Assembly (NCBI GenBank): GCA_030018135.1
Contig: JASEGJ010000002.1
Coordinates: 1-64,000 of the forward strand
Source of the DNA: Candidatus Hodarchaeaceae archaeon
Lineage (GTDB): Archaea > Hadarchaeota > Hadarchaeia > Hadarchaeales > Hadarchaeaceae
Direction: 5' to 3'
DNA length: 64,000 nt
Shown: piece after piece, positions 51,408 through 58,815 of the stretch
Numbering within the stretch: the first letter of the stretch is position 1
How the letters are laid out: each line of letters opens with the position of its first letter
Made by a program: the position numbers and the translations under genes
Notes under the pieces: generated by a model
The model's database searches: none
Told to the model about the DNA's origin: nothing
Seen by the model: only the letters and a program-made list of their open reading frames with translations

Positions 51408-51695
51408 GCCGAGAGGGTGAAACCGGGAAGGCCTCTAGAACCGACCCCTGTGGATCCCACTGGTAGGAACCCTAAGAGATATAGGCCAGTCTGGAGGGGT
51501 TCCGAACAGCAGGCTGTGGAGGTAGGTTCGAAAACGCTTGACGGGCTACAGCGTGGAAAGCCCGTAAGGGTAATCCGCACGATCCGTGATGGATCGGAAC
51601 GACGTGGTTCGGCGGGCTGTCTGAAAAGGCGGTTCGCGCGGGCTACGTCGTCTGCAGCCATCGAGTGGCTGAGGTTTGGGCCTTTATCTCGGCGC
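51408..51695 (+). ncRNA. Candidate structured RNA of about 290 nt
   Basis: A TATA-like AATTTTATATGG (51374-51385) predicts a start near 51405. The first and last 9 nt pair perfectly (GCGCCGAGA with TCTCGGCGC), followed inward by AGGCC/GGCCT, AACC/GGTT and an internal GGAACCC/GGGTTCC stem. The 3' end is followed by CTTTTAT. Its size is right for an archaeal RNase P or SRP RNA, but their core motifs were not found. The next gene has its own TATA box at 51719-51730. Confidence 0.55.
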
Positions 51696-51766
51696 CTTTT
51701 ATCCGTCTAATTAACGGAAACTTAAATTTCGATAAAATTCAAACGAAAATTGATCGTGGTGTCCGC

Positions 51767-52642
51767 GTGAGCGTCATCCGTAGTTTTGATCCGTGGGGGG
51801 ATCCTCTTTGTACCTGCCCGAAAAAATACAGCTTCGACCCCTACACCGGCTGTCCGCATTCCTGTTTGTACTGCTACATCACCTCTTACGTGCCTCGCGC
51901 CTTCGATTGTAGACCAAAGGAGAACTTGATCAAACGCGTCGAGCGGGACCTGGGTAAGATCGACAAACGTTGCGCCATAAGCATGTCCAACAGCTCCGAT
52001 CCGTATCCGCCCATGGAGGCGAAGCTAAAGTTGACTCGATCTTGCCTCGAGCTTTTTGCACGCGAGTGCTGCCGCGTGCTCGTGATAACCAAGTCTGACC
52101 TCGTCGCGAGGGACGTTGACCTCCTCGCTCAAATGTCGGTTGCGGTGAGCGTGACGATCACAACGATGGATGAGGAGTTGAACAGGAAGCTCGAGCCCGG
52201 CGCACCGAGTTCAAGACGGCGGCTAACCGCCATGAGAGAGCTTGCCAACCATCAAGTATCGGTTACCCTGCGCCTCGATCCAATTATCCCATTCGTAAAC
52301 GATGCTCAGTTCGAGGATGTAATCGAAGCCGCTGCTGCGTGCGGGATCGAGCACGTGACCTCCTCGACGTTCAAGTTGCGGCCCGACAACTGGCGGCGGA
52401 TTCGAGATGCCTTTCCCGATGCCGCGGCTCGCATGGGGCCGCTTTATTTTAAACATGGTGGGCGATATCGCAACAGCTGGTATCTGCCCATTGATCTCAG
52501 GCGAAGGTTGATGACCCGAGCAAAGGCAACGTGCGATAGACTTGGGCTTACGTTCGCCACATGCCGCGAGGGGATACCCGAGTTGATGTCCGGGATGAGC
52601 TGCGATGGCAGCCACCTCGTCCGCATGCCCAGCTCCAACTAA
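51767..52642 (+). CDS. Radical SAM protein, SplB-like
   Basis: About 291 residues from GTG 51767. The 4Fe-4S motif is CPHSCLYC in YTGCPHSCLYCYITSY, followed by SNSSDPYPPMEAKLKLTRSC and VTITTMDEELNRKLEPG, the pattern of the SplB/Rv2578c-type radical SAM group (related to spore photoproduct lyase). Further Cys residues at the C-terminus may coordinate metal. GGTG precedes the GTG, and the TATA-like CTTAAATTTC lies about 45 nt upstream. The substrate is unknown. It is convergent with the OGG gene, one base apart. Confidence 0.85.
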   Translation: MSVIRSFDPWGDPLCTCPKKYSFDPYTGCPHSCLYCYITSYVPRAFDCRPKENLIKRVERDLGKIDKRCAISMSNSSDPYPPMEAKLKLTRSCLELFARECCRVLVITKSDLVARDVDLLAQMSVAVSVTITTMDEELNRKLEPGAPSSRRRLTAMRELANHQVSVTLRLDPIIPFVNDAQFEDVIEAAAACGIEHVTSSTFKLRPDNWRRIRDAFPDAAARMGPLYFKHGGRYRNSWYLPIDLRRRLMTRAKATCDRLGLTFATCREGIPELMSGMSCDGSHLVRMPSSN

Positions 52643-52643
52643 G

Positions 52644-53279
52644 CTACTTTAGAACCTCCCCAGTTTTCAAATACCACAGGTAGAGGTCCAACTCAGCTAA
52701 GGATATGCCGAGTCTCTTCGCCAGCTTCGCCAGCTTCCCCTCGATCTCCAAATATTTTTTCCCTGTCAGAGTTTTCGGTGCCCGATCTATCATTCCGTGC
52801 TCGTGCATGACCGAGAGGATATGCCTATCCAAAATTGCTATGTCATCGAAGCCAACGTTCCTCAAAAAATGACTTGCCTCTTTGTAGCCGATGCCTTTTA
52901 CATTTTTGACCAACCACTCCCTCGCGCTTTTGGCGTCCGAGAACTTTTTGATGATGTTTTTTATGTTTCTAAACCTTCTCGCCTCGCAGATGAACTCCGC
53001 CCTGTTGCTGTAAAATCTATGCCCCATTTTTCTGAGCCTGTTCATGAGCTCAATTTTTGATAATGTTGAGAACCCTTCGCTGCCCAACTCCCGCTGAATC
53101 TTTACTCCCAACTTGGCGGAGGAGTTGGCGGTTAGGATGCAAAAACAAAGCTCCGAGAACCATTCGTCCGTGCCTCTCCTCCCGAGCCCATTGAACATCC
53201 GCATTCTTTCGCCGACTATTCTGCTAACATCGCCCGAGCTCAGCGCCTTCACTTGCTCGACAAGCGCGTCTGCGTCCAT
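52644..53279 (-). CDS. ogg: 8-oxoguanine DNA glycosylase, archaeal OGG2 type
   Basis: 211 residues from ATG 53279. The HhH-GPD core VKGIGYKEASHFLRNVG contains the catalytic Lys, and the essential Asp follows in AILDRHIL; FCILTANSSAKLGVKIQ and the C-terminal LDLYLWYLKTG match the OGG2 family. It removes oxidised guanine by beta-elimination. Single gene unit: convergent to the radical-SAM gene and about 140 bp from the primase-like gene. Confidence 0.92.
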   Translation of the reverse strand: MDADALVEQVKALSSGDVSRIVGERMRMFNGLGRRGTDEWFSELCFCILTANSSAKLGVKIQRELGSEGFSTLSKIELMNRLRKMGHRFYSNRAEFICEARRFRNIKNIIKKFSDAKSAREWLVKNVKGIGYKEASHFLRNVGFDDIAILDRHILSVMHEHGMIDRAPKTLTGKKYLEIEGKLAKLAKRLGISLAELDLYLWYLKTGEVLK

Positions 53280-53420
53280 CAAACCACGCTTTAGCCTAAG
53301 TTGCTACTTTATCCTCCAAAATTGTTGCTGGGTAAACCCTTGAGATTCAATCGGACGCATCTATTTTTAACCCTTGATGGGCCCCTTAAAATCATCAAAA
53401 TCGTGATACCATTGAGCAGC

Positions 53421-54251
53421 CTACGGCGCGGTCGCTTCCACCGCCGCATCGAGCTGCCCTTGCGTGAATTTTAGCAACTCGTGCGCAGTACATGGGGGTA
53501 TCTTCCAATCGTGCATCGCTGCATCTACTGGGCTTGCATCGAGCACTGAAAAGTTTGCCACCTGTTCGGGCGCGAGCGGCAGCGATACCAAGCCCGACTT
53601 CGGATTGAGGCTCATCGGTGCCAACAAAAGACCTCGCCTCAACCGAAGTTCGGAGAGGAGGCAGGTGTCCAATCCCATTTTAACAATAATCTGGGGGCCA
53701 GTTGCATCGATGCAAAAACTAGAGCATCGCTCGATCAAATAGCCCGCAATATATCTCGTTAGCGTTCCCTGAATGTCGCTTAATACTTCCACGTTATCGA
53801 ACCCCGCGTCGTAGGGGATCGCCTCGAGGGGGATGATGAGATCGAAGCCGAGTTCGCCGGAGTACTTGACCCATGGCTCGGAAAGCCCACCATCTGATAG
53901 CGCATCCAACACGGCGATCGTAACCTTTTTGGCGAAATTTAATCCGCCATTGGTCGAGCGAATGGTCCAAACCAAATCATGGCCGAGCGAATGGTGTGGC
54001 TCCCGCGGCTGCGCGTAGCGCCAGTAGGATGCGTAAAAGGCCGTTGCGCCAGCGCGCAAAGCCAACTCTATCGTTGCCTCTGAGTCGAAAACCACCGGGC
54101 GCCCGCGCTCGGCATCCTCTGAGGTGAGGTAACGCTGTACGCTCTTGGTGCGTCGGTTGAAGAATGCGCACTCTCGCACGGCGGTGCCGTTGCCTGCACG
54201 CGCGAAATCCAGGATCGCCCGTTTGACGTCCGATCGTCTGTAGTAGTTCAT
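53421..54251 (-). CDS. Degenerate primase (AEP superfamily, PriS-like) protein
   Basis: 276 residues from ATG 54251 (GGGGAG 6 nt upstream). Family-like segments: MNYYRRSDVKRAILDFA, HDLVWTIRST where the catalytic DxD normally stands, KYSGELGFDLIIP where SGxxGFH stands, and MGLDTCLLSEL with SLNPKSGLVSLPL, the third motif region of PriS (LR-SLHxKTGL type). Only the third-motif Asp is kept; DxD is replaced by TxR and the His by Asp. So it is probably catalytically dead. It is short for PriS (about 340-400). The promoter carries the MCM-type conserved element. Next to a candidate oriC. Confidence 0.75.
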   Translation of the reverse strand: MNYYRRSDVKRAILDFARAGNGTAVRECAFFNRRTKSVQRYLTSEDAERGRPVVFDSEATIELALRAGATAFYASYWRYAQPREPHHSLGHDLVWTIRSTNGGLNFAKKVTIAVLDALSDGGLSEPWVKYSGELGFDLIIPLEAIPYDAGFDNVEVLSDIQGTLTRYIAGYLIERCSSFCIDATGPQIIVKMGLDTCLLSELRLRRGLLLAPMSLNPKSGLVSLPLAPEQVANFSVLDASPVDAAMHDWKIPPCTAHELLKFTQGQLDAAVEATAP

Positions 54252-54280
54252 TCCGCTCCCCTCGAACGGTTGGAGGGTGC

Positions 54281-54321
54281 TTTTAAGCGGTTTTGGGGGA
54301 GAGAGGTCACCGAAAGTAATC
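54281..54321 (-). promoter_or_regulatory. Conserved upstream element plus TATA box, primase-like gene promoter
   Basis: In gene direction: GATTACTTTCGGTGACCTCT, then CTCCCCCAAAACCG, then TATA-like CTTAAAAGC about 30 nt before ATG 54251, so the message is almost leaderless. Shared with the MCM and LAGLIDADG promoters. Confidence 0.78.
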
Positions 54322-54355
54322 GTTTTTTTATACATATGCAACAAAAAAATAAGGA

Positions 54356-54922
54356 TTAAACGGATTTTCTCAATATCGCAAGCTGAGTCTCGAGCTTGTT
54401 CGAGAATTCCTGATCATCAGACCAATCGAGGCGCACCAGTTCCTCCGCCGCCCGAAGTGTGCGATGGATGCGCTCGGTGACCTCTGGGCTAAGCCCGCCC
54501 CGCCCCGCAAGGCCGCAAAGTTCGGCGATCTCGCTGGTGAGCGAGGTCTGCTCCCCATGTCCCACCAATATAGACCTGCCCAGCGCTTCTTCCATCGCCC
54601 TCAACCTCAGATCCGCTGGCAGTATTGCATCAAAGCTATGGAGTTCCATCGGTTGCCAAGCCGGGCTTGAGAAGAATGAACTGAGCTTGGGTGCGGCTGC
54701 TGCTGGAACCGCTATGACGCTTTTTCCGAGCTTGAGGTGGGGGATGCCCGTGAGCAAGCCCGGGCTGATGTGCTGGTAAGTCTTCGTCGAGCCATCCCTG
54801 CCGAGGTACCTCACTCGGGTGGAAAAGCCGAAGAGTTTACGGTAAAACGATGTCCGCCTAGTGCCCGTGAACTTGATGTCAAAACTAAATACGTGGGCAA
54901 GGGTTTGGAGCCTTTTCGACAT
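54356..54922 (-). CDS. Unknown protein, probable partner of the primase-like gene
   Basis: 188 residues, not recognised. The N-terminal half is strand-rich and aromatic (HVFSFDIKFTGTRRTSFYRK, then TYQHISPGLLTGIPHLKLGK). A segment LHSFDAILPADLRLRAMEEAL and a C-terminal helical pair follow. No zinc sites or membrane segments. It lies directly upstream of the primase-like gene on the same strand and directly beside the origin-like region, so a role in initiation or in regulating the primase-like protein is possible. The repeat TTTGATACATRTGTA at its promoter could be its own operator. Confidence 0.55.
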   Translation of the reverse strand: MSKRLQTLAHVFSFDIKFTGTRRTSFYRKLFGFSTRVRYLGRDGSTKTYQHISPGLLTGIPHLKLGKSVIAVPAAAAPKLSSFFSSPAWQPMELHSFDAILPADLRLRAMEEALGRSILVGHGEQTSLTSEIAELCGLAGRGGLSPEVTERIHRTLRAAEELVRLDWSDDQEFSNKLETQLAILRKSV

Positions 54923-55180
54923 GTTTGATACATATGTAGCACAAAATTTAACTCTTCTCCTACCCCTTTATTTCCAGTGGAAGTTTATTGTAAAACTATA
55001 ACTCTTTTTTGATACATGTGTACAATAATAACTATCTACTCAAAAATTAATTAAAAGTCCTCCAGAGGAAATGAAGGGTGGAGAATGACTCGATCTTAAA
55101 ATGTGGTCGAATCCAAGATTGATGATGTCATGCTCACAAAGCTTTTAGCGTTTTAACCCCCCTTCTCCAGTGGTGGTTGC
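54923..55180. other. oriC: Candidate replication origin (ORB boxes and AT-rich unwinding element)
   Basis: Three origin-recognition-box-like sites. Minus strand 54961-54983 reads CTTCCACTGGAAATAAAGGG; plus strand 55060-55082 reads CTCCAGAGGAAATGAAGGGT; a partial site lies at 55157-55176 (minus strand CCACTGGAGAAGGGGGG). The first two face away from each other and enclose about 76 bp of AT-rich DNA, the usual layout of euryarchaeal origins. Two copies of TTTGATACATRTGTA (54924-54938, 55008-55022) also lie here. Orc1/Cdc6 and MCM genes are about 35 kb away. Confidence 0.7.
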
Positions 55181-55228
55181 ACGCCCCTTGGCGAAAAGCT
55201 CGAGCCCGCGACGCGCGGCACGAGCGAG

Positions 55229-56185
55229 GTGGTGACGGAACAAGAGCTACGCGACCTGCTCGAGCGGAAGGTCCCGACAGTTTATTGCGGCTATGAGCCT
55301 TCCGGCAAGATCCACTTCGGCCATGCGTTGACGGTACGAAAGCTCATAGATTTCCAGGAGCTTGGGGCTCGGGTGATAGTCCTGCTAGCGGACCTGCACG
55401 CGTACCTAAACGACAAGGGCACGCTGGACGAGATCCGCCGCATAGCCGACTACAACCGTCACTGCTTCATCGCCCTCGGACTCGACCCCAAACGCACCGA
55501 GTTCGTGGTGGGCTCCGACTTCCAGCTTCAGCCCAAGTATTTCATGGACGTTTTGCGGATGGCGGTCGACACCACGTTGCTCCGCGCGAGGCGGTCCATG
55601 GACATGATCGCGCGGCACCTCGAAAACCCGGATGTCGCGCAGGTGCTGTATCCCCTGATGCAGGCCGTCGACATGGCTTGGCTGGGCGTCGATGTCGCGG
55701 TCGGGGGGATCGACCAGCGAAAGGTTCACATGGTGGCGCGGGAGAAGCTCCCAGCCTTGGGCTATAAAAAGCCCGTCTGCGTGCACATGCCGCTGCTCCA
55801 CGGCTTGGACGGCGCGGTGAAGATGTCCTCGAGCAAGGGGAACTTCATCGCGGTCGACGATGAGCCGGCAACAATCGAGGAGAAAATCGAGAAGGCCTTT
55901 TGTCCGCCGAAGCAGGTGAGGGACAATCCCGTCATCGAGTACGCGGAGCACGTCGCGCTCCCCGCCCTAGGTCACCTCGAGGTAAAAAGGTCGCCGCGCC
56001 ATGGCGGACCGATTGAGCTCAAGGATTCGAGCGAGCTTGAAAGGCTGTACGCCGCAGGCGGGCTTCATCCAGCCGACCTGAAGGCGGCTCTCTCCGAGGC
56101 GCTCATCGAACTCTTGGCGCCGGTCAGGCGATATTTTAAAGAACACCCCAACGCTCGGCCGCCGGGGCCATCACGGGTGCTCTGA
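55229..56185 (+). CDS. tyrS: Tyrosyl-tRNA synthetase
   Basis: 318 residues as read, class I synthetase: YEPSGKIHFGHA (HIGH region), AYLNDKGTLDEIR, FVVGSDFQLQPKYF, QAVDMAWLGVDVAVGGIDQRKVHM and KMSSSKGN (KMSKS). The frame just upstream of GTG 55229 still encodes EKLEPATRGTSE-like residues typical of the family N-terminus but has no start codon; one extra C in the CCCC run at 55184-55187 would connect it to GTG 55173, where a TATA box at about 55149 predicts transcription to begin. So the true start is probably 55173 and one base is missing. Confidence 0.93.
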   Translation: MVTEQELRDLLERKVPTVYCGYEPSGKIHFGHALTVRKLIDFQELGARVIVLLADLHAYLNDKGTLDEIRRIADYNRHCFIALGLDPKRTEFVVGSDFQLQPKYFMDVLRMAVDTTLLRARRSMDMIARHLENPDVAQVLYPLMQAVDMAWLGVDVAVGGIDQRKVHMVAREKLPALGYKKPVCVHMPLLHGLDGAVKMSSSKGNFIAVDDEPATIEEKIEKAFCPPKQVRDNPVIEYAEHVALPALGHLEVKRSPRHGGPIELKDSSELERLYAAGGLHPADLKAALSEALIELLAPVRRYFKEHPNARPPGPSRVL

Positions 56186-56244
56186 ACCGACATTTGCAAT
56201 GTTTTTAAGAGGAGGCGCCCCAACCAAGGTGAGGAGGCTGAGAA

Positions 56245-57065
56245 ATGAGAGCCAAGCCGCGCTCGATAAGCATCACCTCCGGCAAAGGAGGAACCGGCAA
56301 GACCACGCTGACCGCGAACCTCGGCATCGCCCTCGCCAGCCTCGGCCGCGAAACCACCATTTTGGACGGCGACTTGGCGATGGCGAACCTCGCCCTAGTT
56401 CTTGGGATGCACAAATATGAGATGTCGTTTCTCGATGTGTTGGCGGGCAGGGCAGATGTCGCCGACGCGATATACGAGAATTACGGCGTCAAGGTCGTCC
56501 CGACGGGATTTCGCTTCGAAGATATCCACGATGCGCTCTCGAAGGTCAAGCGCGAGCGCGTTGAGGAGGTCGTCAGCGAACTCCTGCGGCAGACCGAGTT
56601 TTTGCTCATAGACGCGCCGGCAGGAATTGCCGACTCGACGATAATATCCATAGCAGCTGCTCGGGAGATGCTGCCCGTGACGAACCCGACTTACGCCAGC
56701 TTGGTGGACTGCTACAAGACGATCAGGCTTGCCAACGTGCTCGGTGCTTGGACCCGGGGTCTAGTGGTGAACCGCACGGGAAGATCAGCCGATCTTTCGC
56801 TCGCCGATGTGGAGCACTTAATGGGTAGGACCTTGGGGGCAATGCCCATCTTGGCAGCCCCGACGATCAAAAGGTGCTCGAAGCTGAGCGCGAGAGCGTG
56901 CCAGTTGTGGTGTACGAGCCTGAGTGCCCAGCTTCCGTCGCCATAAACGGGCTTGCCAAGATCATCGCGGGCGACGGCGACCTGCCATACGCGCCATCCG
57001 CCGAGGATGAGGTCAGCGAGACCGTCCGGAGGCTGACGCGCGCCCTCACCGGCCGACGCGCCTGA
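56245..57065 (+). pseudogene. MinD/ParA-family P-loop ATPase with one frameshift
   Basis: The first frame (56245-about 56858) gives MRAKPRSISITSGKGGTGKT (deviant Walker A, residues 12-21), ILDGDLAMANLALVLGM and LIDAPAGIADSTI (Walker B region), and LANVLGAWTRGLVVNRTG. At 56858-56861 a C run breaks the frame. One more C gives APDDQKVLEAERESVPVVVY and on to the normal C-terminus, ending at 57065. So the intact length would be about 273 residues. GAGGAGG precedes the ATG. MinD-type ATPases position cell components; archaeal roles vary. It overlaps the SpoIIM-like gene convergently by 20 bp. Confidence 0.85.
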
Positions 57066-57783
57066 TTCCACCGGCGAACCAAAGCAGCATCAGCGAGAAA
57101 AGTGCGGCAGATAGAGCGAGCTTCACGTACTCAATGCCGGTCCCTCCAGCCGGGCTAATGAAGCCTTCGACGAAACCGGCGATGACCAAGAGCATCAACG
57201 AGGCCGGCAGCAGGTTCTTCACATCGCGCCCGGCGGCCTTCAGGTCGATAAGATTACCTCGCTTGATCAGGGCTTTGGCAGCGCCTAGACCCAACCTTAT
57301 CCCGCAGGTTGCTGCGACCAAGATCGCCGATAGCTCGATGAGCCCGTGGGGCAAGATCAACGAGAAGAACTCGAGCGAAGAGAAGTCCGTCGCTCTCCCC
57401 GCTAGATAAAACGGAAGATAGCCGAGCGCCAACCCATTTACGATGAGGACGAAGACCGGGAATATCCCGAATACCAACCCGAGCCCCACGATTTCTACGG
57501 TTATCGAGACGTTGTTCGCGATGACATGCGCCGCCAGCTCGAGTCCATTGGATATTCCAGACGCTTCGTTTTCCATCCTCTCCAGCTTTGGCTCGACCTC
57601 CCCCCTTATGACCCGGCCAGCAGCGCTCTCCCCGTAGATGCCCGCAAGAGCGCCGACCGCGATAGCGCACGCGAACGCGACCGTCACCAACGCAAGCAGG
57701 TGAAAGTTTCGGTGAAGCGACTTGATAAAATCCACCGCCAAATAGCGCCCAAGCCGCCTGCCCAGCGACATTTTGACAGGCAT
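57046..57783 (-). CDS. SpoIIM (DUF95) family membrane protein
   Basis: 245 residues with about six membrane helices: a basic N-terminus (LGRRLGRYLAVDFIKSLHRN), two helices flanking AGIYGESAAG, the NNVSITVEIVGLGLVFGIFPV segment and ILPHGLIELSAILVAATCGIRLG, the family hallmark (NN...GxxxPxxL). Archaeal SpoIIM-like proteins are of unknown function. The start is ATG 57783 or 57771. It is followed upstream, 10 bp away, by another small membrane protein gene in the same direction. Confidence 0.85.
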   Translation of the reverse strand: MPVKMSLGRRLGRYLAVDFIKSLHRNFHLLALVTVAFACAIAVGALAGIYGESAAGRVIRGEVEPKLERMENEASGISNGLELAAHVIANNVSITVEIVGLGLVFGIFPVFVLIVNGLALGYLPFYLAGRATDFSSLEFFSLILPHGLIELSAILVAATCGIRLGLGAAKALIKRGNLIDLKAAGRDVKNLLPASLMLLVIAGFVEGFISPAGGTGIEYVKLALSAALFSLMLLWFAGGIRRVGR

Positions 57784-57792
57784 GTAAAGCCC

Positions 57793-58140
57793 CTAATTCA
57801 TGAACTCATTTTTTGTCATGGTGGCGGCCAGTGAAATGAAGATAATACTCGCCACTAGGAAAGCCCTGTAAAGACCAAACTTGGGTAGGCAGAGGTACAG
57901 CGCCATGGCGAAACCAACGTTTGCTATCATGGCGAGAACGGCGCCCCGCGCCACCTGCGTTGCGAACTCCTCGCCCCGGTGGAGGCCGGCGAGAAATATT
58001 GTGCCACCCGCCCTGATCGGCGCCCCCGCGATCAAGCCGCCGTACAATGGGCCTAGCAAGGAGGCCATCAGTAGAGCCCCGGCCACGATGATGCCGCCGA
58101 AGATGAAGTCGAATGCGATTGTTTTTATTCTCGAGTCCAT
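57793..58140 (-). CDS. Small four-helix membrane protein of unknown function
   Basis: 115 residues with four predicted membrane helices: IFGGIIVAGALLMASLLG, AGAPIRAGGTIFLAG, ARGAVLAMIANVGFAMALYLCL and AFLVASIIFISLAATMTK. No known motif is clear; the two-helix repeats with glycines resemble small carrier-like or GlpM-like proteins, but this is weak. It is 10 bp upstream of the SpoIIM gene on the same strand, so the two are probably one unit. TATA was not identified. Confidence 0.6.
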   Translation of the reverse strand: MDSRIKTIAFDFIFGGIIVAGALLMASLLGPLYGGLIAGAPIRAGGTIFLAGLHRGEEFATQVARGAVLAMIANVGFAMALYLCLPKFGLYRAFLVASIIFISLAATMTKNEFMN

Positions 58141-58257
58141 GGTTTGACCCCACTTCTTTTTACTTTCAGGACATTAAACTGTTGTCATAACTTCGTAACC
58201 ACCGCGGCAACCCCTTTTGTACACCACTTGAGGGCCCAGCGAGCGAGCATATCCGAC

Positions 58258-58815
58258 TTAGCGCAGATAAATATTGCCACCGTGCAGGTCGACGGCCACG
58301 ACGAGGGGCCCGAAGTCACGAACTCGCAACACCCAAATCGCCTCCGCCGTCCCGAGGTCCTGCCATAACATCTTCTCGACTCCTTTGATGGCCCGTGCAG
58401 CTAGGACACCGGCACCGCCCGTGAAAGCGAGATATATGCAGCCCAATCGCCTAAGCTCCGACGCAACGTCCTCCCCAACTCCCCCCTTGCCGATCAGCGC
58501 GCGCACGCCAGTCAATTCGACAAATTCTGCCTGCATGCTATCGAGGCGGGCGCTGGTGGTGGGCCCGGCGGACAAAACTTGCCAGCCCCCCCTCGTTTTC
58601 ATCGCCAAAGGCCCACAATGATAAATCGCCGCGCCGCGTAGGTCGAGCGGCAACCGTTTACCCGAGCGGAGGGACTCCAGCGCTCGGGCGTACGCTTTAT
58701 CGCGAGCAGTGATGATCCGCTCGCTGATGCTGACGAAGTCGCCAACTCGAAGTCGCTTTATCTGTCGCTCATCAAGCGGCGGTCTCAGTTTTGTAGCATG
58801 GGGGACGAAAATCAC
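58258..58815 (-). CDS. Class I fumarate hydratase, beta subunit
   Basis: 185 residues: VGDFVSISERIITARDKAYARAL at the N-terminus, IYHCGPLA, GPTTSARLDSM and LIGKGGVGEDVASEL match the C-terminal (FumA beta) domain of the heteromeric fumarase/tartrate dehydratase family. It overlaps the alpha-subunit gene by 4 bp. The pair interconverts fumarate and malate. Specificity for fumarate instead of tartrate is inferred from archaeal precedent. Confidence 0.9.
   Translation of the reverse strand: MIFVPHATKLRPPLDERQIKRLRVGDFVSISERIITARDKAYARALESLRSGKRLPLDLRGAAIYHCGPLAMKTRGGWQVLSAGPTTSARLDSMQAEFVELTGVRALIGKGGVGEDVASELRRLGCIYLAFTGGAGVLAARAIKGVEKMLWQDLGTAEAIWVLRVRDFGPLVVAVDLHGGNIYLR

Larger units (their letters stand above)
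50756..51766. other. 1-kb region without protein genes, holding candidate RNAs
   Basis: Between rnhB and the radical-SAM gene. A plus-strand candidate structured RNA lies at 51408-51695, and a weaker minus-strand candidate at about 50765-51031. Both have their own TATA-like box. The stretch 51240-51370 is AT-rich and looks like promoter DNA. Short open frames overlap the candidates but have no ribosome site or recognisable product. Confidence 0.5.

Noticed and set aside
51408-51695. Identification as RNase P or SRP RNA
   Set aside because: The size fits, but neither the GAGGAAAGUC/ACAGAAA cores of RNase P nor the GGAA loop/AGCAG core of SRP was found.
51393-51710. Open frame of about 105 residues in the RNA candidate region, at first considered a TnpB tail or a small protein
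   Set aside because: Its ATG lies before the predicted transcription start, there is no Shine-Dalgarno, and the sequence pairs as RNA instead (closing helix GCGCCGAGA/TCTCGGCGC).
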